From: Ectocarpus siliculosus
Taxonomy: Eukaryota > Sar > Phaeophyceae > Ectocarpales > Ectocarpaceae
Reading direction: 5' to 3'
NCBI GenBank assembly: GCA_000310025.1
Contig: FN649733.1
Location: 1,401,351-1,465,350 of the forward strand
Length of the DNA: 64,000 nucleotides
Each line of letters begins with the position of its first letter. The stretch's first letter is position 1. The notes under the pieces are model-generated. The model did no database searches. It saw nothing but the letters and a program-made list of their open reading frames with translations, and was not told the DNA's origin. This document shows, piece after piece, positions 34,701 through 47,648 of this stretch. The translations under genes and the position numbers were made by a program.

Positions 34701-37700
34701 GCGATCTGGAAGTCATACGTACCCGTTTTCAACTCTCGGGATACGGTGATACCGAAGGCGCCACCCGAAAGGCGGTGTGTACCGACGCCGCAAAAATTGA
34801 AGGCAAGCAGGCCTTGACGTTGTGCGGGTTGCAGGTGCTCCTGTTTTGTCACCGACCGGGACTGGAGTCGTGTTCAATAGTCCCATGCCTTGAGGACGGA
34901 AGCAACAACTTGAAAAATGCCCGGCTGGCTAATGTGCTGCACTCTGAACGTCCCTCCGCCCTGGCTCTCTGCCTCCCTCCCTCGAACCTGTTTAACCTGT
35001 TTACGGATTCAGCGCATCGCGACGGAGGAGGCGTATTGCAACGTCATCGGCTTTTCGTCGGAGGCTCAGTTCTTCCGAAAAGCGCTGGAAAACGTAAGTG
35101 TCGTCGTCGAGTGTAGATCACGTGATTGCGATGACCCAGCGTGCTGCTGTTTCGATAGATGAGGTGTTTGTGTGTGTTTGTGTGTGTTCTCTTTTGAGTT
35201 TTGTGCAGAAGGGAGCGCGTTTGGTGAGTGCGTGGGTGTTTGTTGGCCTTCCAATCCGTGTGCCCCCTTGTGTCCTCCTTGTAAAGTAGACGCAATCCTG
35301 CCTGCTTGCTTACCGCACAATAACACGTCAAGCTACAAAGGACGCTGCCGTAGAACAGAATGACACGTGAAAACAATCTCCCTCTTGCACGCTTTTTTGT
35401 GCACCCTTGTCGCGGCGCACGCACACACGCCATGCCGAAAACAGTTCGGTGTAGAGCCCGCCGTCAAGCGGATCGGCGAGTTCAAGACCTTCGGGGACGC
35501 CTACTCGAGGGACTCGATGAGCGCCGCCCAGCGCGAGGTGTCGACGAACCTGCTAGAGACGGTGAGCGGCTTCAAGACCGGCCTTCTCGCGAGGTCGTCG
35601 GGGAAGAGCGTGGCCGAGGTCGAGGCGCTCTACGACAACGACGTGAGTGGCAGTGTTGGTACGGTGGGGGGGGGGCGTGTTGTTTCCGATACCTGCAAGA
35701 TTCATTGTCATCAACGCTGGAGAGAATCGGGAGAGCACGTTGACTGTTGGGTGGCTGAGAAGATTGTGGGTCCGGGCAACCAGCTTTGCCTTTGGCACAG
35801 GTTTTAGCGGTGGCGATGATATTTTTGACGGGCGTCGTGGAGATCCCCTCGTCGTTGCCTTTTTTTGGTGTTTCTGCTGATGCTGTTGGTGCTGTTGTTG
35901 TTGGCATCCTGGTGCTGGTCTGTCGTGCTTGTCGCCATGGGTGCCCGGTGTTGATTTTTTTGTGTCGTGTCGTCGGTGCGGCTAAATAACAGTCTTTCAG
36001 GTGCCGTTGTGATTTGCTGGTCATCATTTGTTTGTCGACCGTATTTGTCGGAGAGATGGCACCCCCGTGTTGACGTTTTTTTGTAGCGTGATTCACCCCG
36101 ACCAGGGAAGTACCAGTACCACTGCCGAACGGGGTAGTCTTGGAAAGATCTCGTCGACGGTTTTCCTGAGAGGTATCGGTTGCCTCGTAGTTGTGGAGAA
36201 ATACGCTATAAGAAAACGTAACACGGGGGGAACTATCTCTCCGACTCTCGCGGTAGGCGGGTAGAGATTTGACGGCGACGTTGATGGTGCTCGCGTGCGC
36301 CGGCTGTATCCTGAATCCGTGCTTGCGGTCGATCTCCTGTGCACCGCCGTCATTTCTCTCCTCACCGTGTTTGTATTTCCAAAACACACGGCAGACTCCG
36401 TTGGACGTGAAGATGTTGAAAGAGTTCGGGCTTCTCGACGACGTCTACTACCAGGACCAAATGCTCAAGCTGCTCACTCGTGAGATGGCCAGGTGAGTAA
36501 AAGGTGTACGCATATGAAACCATATAACCTCTTTCTTGGAGTGGTTATGCAAGCAATCAGTTTTCTGCGTTGTCGGTTTTTTTTTTTTTGTTCTTCCCCC
36601 TGAACCAATCATCCTCGCCTTAGCCCAGCACCTCCACACCGTCCGCGCTGATCCCCAGGACAAGCAAACGATTGTCATGGTCCCAGGCCACCCTTCGTTG
36701 TTCTTGCAACCACGACCGAATTTAACAGCCAGCGGAAACGAGGGTCGGCACCGTGTTTTACTAGTTTCGTTCCGGATGATCGATTTGCGGACAAAATTGC
36801 CGGTGTGGTGGCCCCTGTTGAGTTTTCCTGTTGTTGCCGTGAGTTCGGTTTGCTTCATGTTAGGTTGCTCCCGGAGGGCCTGTGTCCCCGCAGGCTAGAG
36901 GAATGGCGAGGGGGGGGAGCTGAACAAGGCTCCCGCGTAAGCCCCGACCGGATAGAGATTTTTTTTTTGCAAACCGTAATTAATCGTAAGGCTTATGTCC
37001 ACGCTTTCGCACCTTTCCTGCGATGGTGCTAGACTGGCGAACATGTATGGACGAGCACTTACGAACACCATTCATTGCCTGTGTGTGGTGCTTTTCGTGC
37101 AACGTTTTTAACACGCAACGTTTGTTGTCACTGATTCCATCAGCAACAAGCGCAAGTTGATGTCGAGGGCCAGGAGAGACGTGAAGAACGGGGGCAAGCT
37201 GAAGCTGGGAGTGCAGTCCCCCAAGATGATAGTTGATGCACCGCTCTACCTCAAGAAAGTCCGGGTGAGGGACGACAGAGGGGGTAGAGAGAGGTGGAGA
37301 GGGAGAAAACGGGGTGGAGGTAGACAGACAGACACACAGCAGAAGAGACCTTGCGCTGGGTGGTACCGATGTGTCCGGTCATTGGCTGAGACAGGGGGTA
37401 TTAGCCTCTGTGCGATTCGCTCCGTAGTTGGACGTGTGCCAGACGACACTTTTAAGCCTGCACACACGTGAGGGATAGCGGGGAGATGCCTGTGAGTCGA
37501 TGGACGGTTTGCCCCCAAGCCGGCAGCAAAGCGAGCACTGGGTCCAAGCTTCAATACACGGCACGCCCATGGCCGAGGTGTCTGCTAGGCCCTAGGCGTC
37601 TTTCGCTCTCAAGCACGCGTATTCGTCTTCTCAGAGATGAATCCTCCTTTCTTGGTTTTGATCCGTGGGTAATTGTTTCCGCGTTTTCCTTTTTTTTTCA

Positions 37701-38321
37701 AACAGAAAAATAAAGTGGAAGGTGTGCCTGGAGTGAAGGGAGACAGGACCATCGCCGTTCTCAACGCCCAAGGAGGTATCGTCTCTTACGTGTTGTTGTT
37801 GTTGCTGCTGTTGATGTGCTGCTCCTCCTCCGCTGCTCACGGCGAGTTGTTGGGTGTTGTTGTCGTCAGTCGCGACGCTAGGGTTGTTGTGCTTCTCCCC
37901 CCTACTGCTGCTGCGTTGTTCGCATTGTGGTCGTCTGTTTCTCCGGCATGTTTGACTCTGTCTTGTCCTCCATGTTATCTCGGCTGTTCGTGAAAATACC
38001 CGTCGTTTTCTTTTGTCCGGTTTGCAGCGATCGTCAATTCGGCTGCCCCAAGCCCCGGAGGCGCGATCAACCTGGTAATCTCAAACTTCAGGGACATGGC
38101 GTCGACGATTATCGCCGACAAAAGCGTGAGTACGCAGAGTGTCGTTCGAATGGCGCCCGTTCATACGCGGGAGCCTTTCGAAACCCGCGGTGCCCCTGGA
38201 GGGTGACTCCAGCGATAGTTCACGACAAACTTCCTGGATGACGCGCGCCGCACATGTCGCGATCATTTTGGTAGTTGTTTCGCGTTGCATTGTTGCTGCC
38301 CAGCCCATCCAGCCGCATCAC

Positions 38322-38382
<61 letters not shown>

Positions 38383-41300
38383 GGGGTCGTTTCATACCCG
38401 CAGATCGATGGCGTGGTGGTTAGAGTCAGCTCCCCGGGGGGCGACGCCTCGGCGTCAGACCTGATGTGGAGAGAGGTGAGAAATGGCCACCCCCGCGTGT
38501 ATGAGGTAGTAGCTTGTGTCTGCTTGAGCAAGGTGCGAGGGTCGCTTGTCCGACGTACAGCCGCACCGGCCTCTCTTGCTCCTCTCCTTTAGACGCGAAG
38601 TCTGGTTTGTGGTAAGTCCCCCTCTCGCCGCCCCTCCCATGGTTGATGTTTCGGTTTTCACCCAGCGGTTCCTCGGAATGAAATCCCGCCTGGGCTTGTG
38701 GTCGAAAAACTCTACAAATCGCAAGACATGGAAGCGCAGAAATGCCCACCACGAATCACCTTAGCTTATGCTGATGATGGCGCATAACCTCGCGTGCACG
38801 GAACAGACAATACAAGACCCCGATATCGGTTTCGTTGTCGATGAAAAAGGTGCGGCGGCTGCGTGAGTCCGGCAAGGTGGTTGTGGCCTCCGTTGCCGAC
38901 GTTGCGGCGAGCGGTGGCTACTACATCGCCATGGGCTGCGAGCGGATCGTTTGCGACGAACTGAGCATCACGGGCAGCATAGGGGTTGTGTCGGCCCTGC
39001 TCAAGATTGGGGAGCTTCTTGAGAAGGTGAGTTTTCGAGGGGGTTGTATGCTTCTAGCTGCAGTAGTCAAGAACAAAATTTCTCTTTGATGCCGCGCGAT
39101 GAACGAGCTTCGTGCTATTGTTCAATTGTGACGGGTTCATCTTCGAGAACTCTAGACCTGGAGGAGTAAGCACGGTGGGTGGGGAGTATGGCACCATGTT
39201 GATGTGTAAGGGGTGCAGCACCCTATAGGCATGTATGTGCATGTCCGCCTTTTCGGTTCGGTCGACTGTGTGACACAGGCTCCCGCTGGCTGCAGCAGTT
39301 GTCGCAACCAGCATGGGGACGATGACGATTTCGGTTGCCCTACGTAGTGCGGCCGTATTCTATCGATAGGCGATTCAGTTTTTCCTGCTGAACGAAACCA
39401 CCAAACCAGAGGAAGACAGACTCGACTATGACTGACTACGGCGGATGTGCCCTTGCCGGAATCTCCCCCGCCCACCGCTGCGTCCAGATCGGCATCACGT
39501 CCGAGCTGATCAGCAAGGGCAAGTACGCGGAGCTTTTCTCGGCTAGGAGCTTCACCGCCGAAGAGGACGCGTACTTCGGGAGGGGCGCCATGGCGGTGAG
39601 ATTACCCGACTGTCATCACCGTCGCTTTTGTTGCTTGCCCCCGCCATAGAAGTATTTCGTTTCCACCCGAGGCGCACTGCTGTGGTCCGAAAAACGGAAT
39701 ATTTTGTCGCAGCCTGCGAGATCAAGTCCTCTTGTATCAAGGCTGGTTGGATGCGATGGGCTTCCGACTGTTTCCTTGCGCTGGATTAATGTCGAAGGGG
39801 GCAAGCTTCGCCGCACGGTTGAGGAACTTGCCTGTGTAGGTTCAGAATTGACCCGTAAGGGGGTCTTCGTTCTGTGTGGGTCCCTCCCGCTTGTGCTCAC
39901 TAGTCGTCGGTTGAGCACCTTGGCGGTTTAGTCCGTTGTATATACGAGCTCTCACGGGCGTTGCGCCTCCCATCGGAAGGAGAGTACGGCGCATCTTCGC
40001 ACACATACATCGATTTCCACGTCTTCGTGGTAATGGGTCCATGATCTGCAATCTTCCGACACCCAATACTGGAGATAATGCGTGTCCTCTCCCTCGGGAC
40101 GTCTTGTTGTGATGGGCCCATGATCTGCAGTCTACCGACACCCACGACAGTTCCATTAATGCGTGATTCCCCGCCTCCCGCCACCCTTCCCTTCAGAGTT
40201 ACAACGACTTTGTGGGCAAGGCCGCCAAGTCTCGCAGGATGCCGCTGGAAGACATGCAGCGCCGTGCGCAGGGGAGAGTTTGGACGGGGGCTGAGGCGAA
40301 AGAGTTGGTGAGTCTTCCCTCCGTCGGTGTTGGTATCGGTGCAAGCGCTCCGTGCGTATGACGCCCCCAGTGTTGTGTGTGGGCTCGCTGGGAGTGAACT
40401 GGGTGTGAGGTGCTCCGTGCCAACACCGAGTGACATTGGGTTTCGTCGAGGCCCTAGCCTGATTTTCTCCGCCCTCCAAGCTCTGGAGGTGAAAGCACCA
40501 AAAATTAAATTTATGTCATACACAGCTGTCATCCGCACGCAAGGAAGCGTCGAGATTGCTAGCGCTGCTGACCTCGCGGTCTTATAGTGTCTGCCGTTTC
40601 AAACACGAGCAGAGAGCATGCTGCGGCCAGAGAGGGGGGTGAACTTGAACTGTCGTCGCGAGGTTTCGCCTTTGTTCTGTCATGAGTATTCCTAGAGATT
40701 GTACCAGTGAACGACTTTCGCCAACACGGGATCGATCCTTGAAAATGAAGGTGATGTGCGCTTGGGGTGCGCTATTAGGAATTCACTTCAGAGTGATTGT
40801 TGGCAAAAGTGAATGTTGATTCAAGTGAATCTAGAGTGAACCCGATTCACTAAGGATACCCGAATCACTCTCTCGATTTCACTCACAATTCACCCACCTT
40901 TGTCGTCGTCAACCTCTTGTGAAGTCTACCCCGTGGTTTATCTCTTTTGTGCGCGCCTGCGGGTCGCTCGCTTCTTTCGTACATAACAACAGTCAACCAC
41001 GTTTGAACTCAGCCGTCATGAGGCTTTGGAATTGAATATCTGTGCACGTAGAGCGCACGCACGATCTACTGTCAAGACTTAAACCTAGATTCACTCAAGA
41101 GCACGAATGGTGGGCACAAACATCAAACATTCGCTCGAGAGGCGTCACATGTTTTTACTCTTGAGGTGTTTATTGGTTTTGTATGTACCCAAGACAGAGT
41201 CCCGTTTGTCTCAATGCATACGCCTGCGGGGGTCGGCTCGATTGCTTTTTGTGAATGATATTTTACCATTTCACTCGAGCGTCATTCAAGATTCACTAAA

Positions 41301-44300
41301 GAGTGCGCGGATGATTCTCTCACATTCACACGTCACTCGCCCTGCGATTGGCTCGTTGTTCGCCCCTGCGGATCGTTCCATGTCTTCATTGTACAAGAAC
41401 CACGTTTGCCGACTCAGCCGTGATTGACACGTTGGTATTGAAGTTGATGTACGCGTAGCCTTAGGGTGCGCTATCAATTCACTCAAAAGCGAATGTTAAT
41501 TCAGTCGAAGTCTGTTTCATCGAAGGATTTTGTGTCGTGTGAATTCGTCTGGAAAATGTTATTCACTCAAGAAAAAGTAAAAACTCAAGAGTGAATCATG
41601 ATTAATAGTTTAAATCACTTATTATGACTTCGAGCATGGATTCGATTCACTCGAGATGCTCGGATGGAATGATTTGCTCGAGTTTTGCTGGAGAGTCAGT
41701 CACCAAATGTTATACTCTTCGTGAACTGATGAACGTCGCCCTTCGCAGTACCGAAGAAGGGCACCTGATTTTCTCAATGTGCGCGCGTCCGCTGTCGCAC
41801 ACCATGCTACGCCTATTGTCCTTACTCGTCATTCCACGGTCTTCTTTCCTGACCAAAGGGGCTCGTGGACGACCTCGGAGGGCTAGACAAGGCTATCGAG
41901 GTATGGGTCGAGCGGTTTGACTTGACTGTCTGCGAAAAATACTCTGCCTGCCTTCCGGATTTTGGTTGGCCAGAATTATGTAGGCTGTGTTCGCTGAGCT
42001 CGCTGTGTTTGCGAGATGATCTTTGCCGAGCGCTCCGCACCGACATTCGCTATTCTCGGTTCTGCAAAGGCGGTAGGCGAAGCTTGGACAGCTTGATGGT
42101 TGCACTCGGTATCGGGGCCGAAGGTTAAGCAAACTCGAGCATTGTGGGAACGGTTTCCTGGACCTCCTCCTCGTCTTCGTCCTCCTTCATCGAGCTCGCC
42201 GTTGGCATGTCAGACCTGTTGGCAAGACCTAACAGAATTGGGAATGGAAGTTGGTTTGGCCGGGTTTTTTTACCAAGGGATTTGGCCGGCAAAATACCAA
42301 GCACCTGGCTTGTAGCAAATATGTCATCTTACGTTCCGTAATCTGCGTCATCCTGTCTTTCACCGGCCACATGCATTGCGACCGGTCTTTGCTAATGTGG
42401 CCTCATACCGATGCCGGCACACTGTATGTCGATGTTTCAGGCCCTGCTGCGCGATATATTTGTAACTGAATTGATCGATGCCCCATGTTCACATGTGCAT
42501 CCCACTCTTACACCGCATTCCTTCCGCCTTCGGACGAAGCGCCCCCCATCCTCCTGTTGATTCGTGCCTGAAACCGTGTCGGCACGAAGTCACCTGGCGG
42601 TTACAGAGCGCGAGGCCAGCAGCTAGAATCATCCAGTATGCCGTTGCAGTGTGGCCACAGCCTTCGAAAGCCGGGCTAGCAAGAAAATGTCGGGGTTGAG
42701 AACCCCTTGGCCACTGATCATGAGGTGTTGCGGTCGTAGTGCATACTTCCGCCAGGCAGTTGCGAAAGTCTTCCTCGTGCCGTCCGGGAGGTTCCAGTTT
42801 GCAAGGCATGCCTGCCAATCAGTACAAGAGAATGAGCACAAAGAGTGCGCCGTGTTCGGCTCGCCAATAGAGTGTTTTCCAAGTATGGCCCACCGTTTAT
42901 GCGATCCATCATGTGTGCAGCGTGGAGGTTCGGGCTTGCGAAGCGTCGACCCTCCCTGCCCTCTCTTCGTTTACGTCCTCCCTTTTCCTGCGCAGATATG
43001 CCGAGACATGGTCGACTTGAAAGCAATGGCAACGAAAAAAATGAAGGAGGCCATCAAAGAAGAGAAGAAGCAGAAGAAAAAGGAGGCAAAGGAAAGCAAG
43101 GTATTTGGTTGCCGACGGTGTTGTCGTAGCCCCTGCCGGTTGGTGGTGGTGGCGGTACTGTTGCCGTTTTGTTTGTACTGTAGTTGTACCTGTCGTTGTC
43201 ATCAACCACCGATCGTCACCCTCAGTGGCATTGCTGTTGGTGGTGGTGTTGCCGATGCCGTTGTCGTTGGGGGTGCCGCTGTCGAAGCGTTGTTCAATCC
43301 TCCGCGCCCAGCCTTTAGCAACCTCGTCACCCTCATTTTCCGCAAGACTTTGGCCACAACACACTTCTTTGCTGAGGTAGACCTATGAAGCCACTGCCCC
43401 GCCTCCCCCTCCTACCCTGGGCTTTGGTCGACGCGACTGTGGTGCTAGAACACCGAACTGCCGAAAGACGATAAGGAGGCGTCTTCGAGCGCAATCGTTA
43501 AGGCCGACAAAGCTAAGGACGACGGCGAAGGAACGGGTGTGGCCGACTCGGATATTCTCTACTTGGACGAGGAGGTGCCCTTCGGTCCGCTAGGAACCTT
43601 CCCGGAAAATTACTCGGACCTGCAGGCGAAGGTACGACGTCAAACACATCTGTATCCATGGGCGCACAAAACCCAATACCACACGTTTGAAGGAATGTTA
43701 TGGTGCTTTGGACCTGTCTCCGGTGGTCTGGAACGGGCTCCTCCATCGTTGTGGTTCGTCTTTTGGCGGACCCTCCCTGCTATGGTAGAAAAGTTGAACT
43801 TCAGTCCATGGAGGTTCTCGCTCTCTTTCTGTTGTCAGCTTCCGGCGTTTTCGTTCATTTTTGTTGTTCCGGGCACTCTCTCTCTCTCTCTCTCTCTCTC
43901 TCCCCCTCTCTCTTTCTCCCTCTCTCCCTATCTCGCTCCCTCGTTTCTCCCTTGGCTGCTGAAGGAGTGCTCATCGGCAAACACGGGATCCATCTCCCTT
44001 TCACCTCCTCGCTCCCACCCCTCCTCCCTACTTGCGCCCCTCCCATGTCGTCAATTTCGAATGTACTGATTTTTATCCCTGCCGACGGCATCCGCGCTGG
44101 CTGCTTAGGTGGTGAAGGAGGCCGAGCGGGAGGTGCGGGCGGAAGCCGAGAAGAGAGAGAAGGACGGCAAGGAGAGGCTCACTCGGGTCATCAACGTGCA
44201 GCCGTCGCCGGGAGGTGCGGGAGAGAATAAGAAGAGACACACAGTTATTGGGGAAATAACGAACTCAGTAGTACAATTTCTCCCCAACCTAGATCTTGGA

Positions 44301-46007
44301 CCAGAGGTTGATATTTTTGTTGAATGAGCCAGAATATGTCTTGTGCAAAGGTGACCAACAGATAGGCAAGAACGAACAACGACACGGTGTTAGGAATCGA
44401 AGGGCGAGAGACAAAGCTTACAGGTGATGCTGACACACTAGTGGGTTGGCATAAGACCGTTTGAATGCGGCAGGTCGCCCTTATGTAAGGCCGGCGAAAT
44501 GGCGTGACGTAGAAGGAACATTAAACCGGTTGCATGCTCTGAACAGTCCTGGGGGCCCGGTGGTAAAAGGCTGGCCAAATTCCTTGGCAAAATGAAGCCG
44601 TGTACAAGGACCACTACTCTAGGTGATTGCGCACGTTTCAGCACCACCTGACGAGATATCCTTGATGTCAGTCGCCAGAGGCATGAAGAGCTGCCTACGG
44701 TCAGAGTTCCCTCCACTTCATGCACGAGCGATGCCCCCCCTTCTTCTCCAACGCTGTTTTTTTGTCGTCCGCCGATCCTTGATTGAGCAACACACGTTTT
44801 TGTTCGGCATTGAAAATTACAACCACCTCCCGCTGCCATGGACCCATGCCTGAACACTCCGACGTCGTTCGAACGCGGTCGCCCCGGCGCGTGGCGCGAT
44901 GTCTATCGATCCATCTCGCTCTCGTACGGACATACGTTTTGATTTCCCCGTCGTTTCGTGATTGCTGCTGTTGCCATTTGTTGCCAGGGTTTTTGGGGCA
45001 GCTTGGCTCTCTCTCCAGGGTCTCTGGAGGGTCGGGATTGTTTGGTCTGGTCAAGACCGCGCCCGCTGACCCGGCGGGCGATGCGCTGCTCAAGGTGTGT
45101 GCCTTTGTAAACCGGTGCCGGGGTTCTCGGGCCATGGGGGGTGGGTTCTCTCCGCCGTCTTCGAAGTGCCGTGTGTTGAATTTTGATGGTCGTGGTGCCG
45201 CTCGTCTCTGCGCTGTCCCAGTCTCAGTCTTCGCCGATGTGTGCCAAATTGCACCGTGTTGTAGTTGTTTCGTGTGTTTCTCCTGTGCCCGACGTCTGGT
45301 TTTGCCCCCATTTCCGTGGCTGCACGCGGACCGTGTGAAGGTTCCCTCTCCCAGAGAGACGACGCACTTCTCGACGACGAAAAACTTGCCGTTTGGCAAC
45401 GAATGTTGCCCTGGAGAAAGCCTGCTCAGCGTCTACGTTGCGCCCGCCCTTTGAGAAACGTCCCGCCGGCGATTGTCGTATTCTCTTTCTTGCGCCGCAG
45501 GGACTGGGATCGTTACTGTCGCCAGAAGCCTCCAGGCCCATGGCCGTCCTTGACGACAACATCGGTGAGTGCTGTTTCGAAAGTGCCGGCCCGCCAATAA
45601 AAACGTGTTCTCACTTCGAGGCTCATTTTTTTCTTTTTTTAAGTGTGGCGTGTAAGAAATTGGGCTCAATTGGGCTCAGCCGCCTGCACCATGTTCTGCC
45701 CTGAAAGCCTACAACCTTTTGGACCGCAACATATTTTGGTGGTGAATGGAGAAGGGTGTTAAATGTCTTGTCACTCCCCAGAACAAGCTGGAACACATTG
45801 ACACTATCCCTTGAAGCAAATCATCCCATGTCGTATTTTCTGCGCACAGCGAGGATAGTCCCAGGCGTCAGCGGAGTCCCGGAAGAGCTGCGGAACCTTG
45901 GGGTGGGGCCTACGTTGTATTCGGTGCTGCAAAGATCTCCCGGGCTGTCCGAGGCACTTCTGGAGATGGCCGGAAAAGTTGGGCTGTCGTCCCTGCTCGG
46001 AAAGTAA
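28718..46007 (+). CDS. sppA: Signal peptide peptidase SppA (protease IV, peptidase family S49), 24 exons, 919 aa
   Basis: A serine protease of the two-domain (67K) S49 type that degrades cleaved signal peptides; plants keep a plastid form. Exons: 28718-28840, 29897-30114, 30386-30486, 31224-31300, 31962-32057, 33166-33303, 34316-34423, 35013-35093, 35445-35642, 36395-36492, 37144-37264, 37706-37775, 38028-38125, 38404-38475, 38850-39026, 39488-39595, 40197-40307, 41859-41900, 42996-43100, 43449-43631, 44109-44214, 44988-45094, 45501-45564 and 45850-46007. Every phase agrees; total 2,760 nt. Residues 1-38 form a hydrophobic targeting leader. The N-domain has KIVQIELKGE, DPRIKAVVIDFDG and the catalytic Lys328 (EFKTFGDAYSRDSMS). 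The C-domain has RVSSPGGDASASDLMWRE, DVAASGGYY and the nucleophile Ser576 (SITGSIGVV). Residues 680-919 are a charged extension (KEAIKEEKKQKKKEAKESK) not part of the core family. The acceptors of the first exons are less certain than the rest. Confidence 0.92.
29066..29126 (+). repeat. Two-copy tandem repeat, about 30 bp
   Basis: AAAACGCAAGACTT, then CTACGGTGTC and TTGCA or CTGCA, occurs twice back to back in SppA intron 1. Confidence 0.8.
32593..32946 (+). repeat. Low-quality duplicate of SppA exon 6 region (assembly artefact)
   Basis: The sequence is made of long G, C and A runs and follows 33070-33355 with homopolymer errors. It even preserves a garbled exon 6: PLFKKAEVTFFGLGKNPKK against the true QLFKEPELTLFGLVKTLKT, and CCACTATGGAGG against CTACTATGGAGG. 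It ends at the N gap. It should not be annotated as an exon duplication. Confidence 0.85.
32947..33046. other. Assembly gap, 100 N
   Basis: Exactly 100 N inside SppA intron 5. The garbled copy on its left corresponds to sequence on its right, so the true gap size may be negative (overlap). Confidence 0.99.
33047..33082 (+). mobile_element. SINE copy D, truncated by the gap
   Basis: Only the 3' end remains: AACGACTACGGCATGCACGA, CTGTGAGTAC and a C-run. It lies 83 bases before SppA exon 6, sense to the gene. Confidence 0.75.
38324..38381 (+). repeat. (CT)n microsatellite
   Basis: About 29 uninterrupted CT dinucleotides, ending 20 bases before SppA exon 14. It may serve as part of that exon's polypyrimidine tract. 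Confidence 0.95.
40690..41650 (+). repeat. Diverged repeat array in SppA intron 17
   Basis: The intron is 1.55 kb, longer than its neighbours. Blocks such as CCTGCGGRTCG, CCACGTTTG, CTCAGCCGT and GGGTGCGCTAT followed by AATTCACT recur at about 40.70-40.83, 40.96-41.06 and 41.37-41.51 kb. A dozen or more TTCACT, AGTGAAT and ACTCAAGAGTGAA words are scattered between them in both orientations. Confidence 0.55.
43875..43902 (+). repeat. (CT)n microsatellite
   Basis: About 14 CT dinucleotides followed by further C/T-rich sequence in SppA intron 20. Confidence 0.95.
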
Positions 46008-46989
46008 ACACATGCTCCAGCACTTACTGTCAAAGAACGAAATATTGTCTTTGGCCGGAGGCGGGGTATCCTGTCCGCTCGGCTAGACGTGCGTTGCGGC
46101 GTTTTTTTTTTGTTTCCTATCTCCATCTCTCCGCTTCACCTAGTCGAGCGCTTTGAGCAAATGCGTGACGTCTCTGTGTCGACTGCTGGAGCGGAATTGA
46201 GGGGTGGCGAAAATAGTTGGGCTCTCTTTCCACAGGCAGATGGACGACAGCGCTTTCCCCCCTCGAGCGAGGAATGATGATCGACCTGTGGTACCTTTTC
46301 TGATTTTTGCACGGCGTCCTCGCAACTGTGTGGCTTGGTGTCTTCTGTAGCATTAGCGAAAGGGATTTTCTAAACGTCCGTGCGGGGTATAGAGGTTTTG
46401 AAGAGCCTTGGTATGGCCAAGAGAGGAAGACTGCCCCTCGTCAGTGAACAGCTTTTGGGGGGCAACGCTAATAGAGAGACCGGGAAAAGGGATATACCCC
46501 AAAATTGTTGTAAGCGGCACTCCCGTTGTTCAGGCACTCCCGTTGTTCAGGCTTTTTCGCCGCCCGCTGTTGTTGATACGGTTCTGATAGGTGGGCCGAC
46601 AACCCGAACGCTCACATTTGGCTGGTGTCGTGAATGGTGCTGTCGGCAGGATTTTCGCCCTAGAACGATTAATTAGAAGTAGATTTCTCGCAGTTGGATT
46701 CCGCGGCTTACTGACAACGTCGGCCTGTGAACTGAGGGCAAGAGAGGCGGGACTCCGAATTTGGGCTTGGAAAGGGGAGGCAGGGGGAAGAAATAAGGTT
46801 ATCCGTTTAGGGTCAACCGCAACTGATCATATGCAAAGGGGTCCGTCCGGGTAGTTTGGCTTGGTACGGTTGTGGATGGGGAGGACTGGCGGCGGTTGTA
46901 TGTTGCTTGCCTCAGTGAGTCACTACCACAGGTCACACATTTCACCTGGACAAGAGATTTTTGGATTTTCTTGTTTTTTACACATGCGA

Positions 46990-47400
46990 AGGAGGCCCAT
47001 GAGCTTTCACCGGCTGCCCATCGGACGCGCCGTAGGATGCCCAATGGACAGTCCACGGGTCACTCTTGGCACGGCCATCGGGTGCCCATGGGACGCCCAT
47101 GAGACGCCCGTTGATCGGTGACAGGCTGTCACGGCCCATTGGCCGTTGTCGGCCGGCCATGGGCCAGTATTGACCGCTCCGTGGGCTGGCCAACGTCAAT
47201 CATCACGGTGCGTCCACAGTAGACGCATAATAGCTAAGACATCAGAGCACACGGAACCCGAAGTCACGTGTCATGAACGAACGCCCTATGGGCGATAAGT
47301 GACGCACAATGAGGCCCATGGGTGGTCCACGACGACCTACGAGCAGTCCATGCGCGACCCATGGCAACCCATGCGCAGTCCATGGACGGGCCTGGGACAT
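46990..47400. repeat. Degenerate CCCATGG-rich repeat stretch
   Basis: Words related to GCCCATGG and its complement (CCCATGGGAC, CCCATGAG, CCCATTGG, GGCCATGGGC, CCCATGGCAA, CCCATGCGCAG) recur every 10-20 bases over about 400 bp. They continue weakly at 47665-47850 on the other side of the MITE. The array is too irregular to define a unit length. Confidence 0.5.
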
Positions 47401-47427
47401 CCGACGGGTTCTCGTGCACGATGACAA

Positions 47428-47648
47428 TACCGTATATGACACAAGATAACACACCCCCTGGACCGATTTCCAAAGCTCGATTACTCCACGACGAAGAGGA
47501 TGCACAAACGAAACGATACATTTTCGAAAATTTCTCAACGAGACGATTCCAACGCTGCCGTTTTCGGCGCCGTGACTCTTCCTGCTGTTGAGAAATCGAG
47601 CTTTGAAAATCGGCCAAGGGGGTGTGTTATCTTGTGTCATATACGGTA
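47428..47648. mobile_element. MITE, 221 bp, 55-bp terminal inverted repeats
   Basis: The left end is TACCGTATATGACACAAGAT, AACACACCCC, CCGATTT and CAAAGCTCGATT. The right end is its near-perfect inverse (AATCGAGCTTTG ... GGGGTGTGTTATCTTGTGTC, ATATACGGTA). Ends can be read as TA target duplications bounding CCGTA termini, as in Tc1/mariner-type elements. There is no coding capacity. It is inserted in the CCCATGG-rich stretch. Confidence 0.85.
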
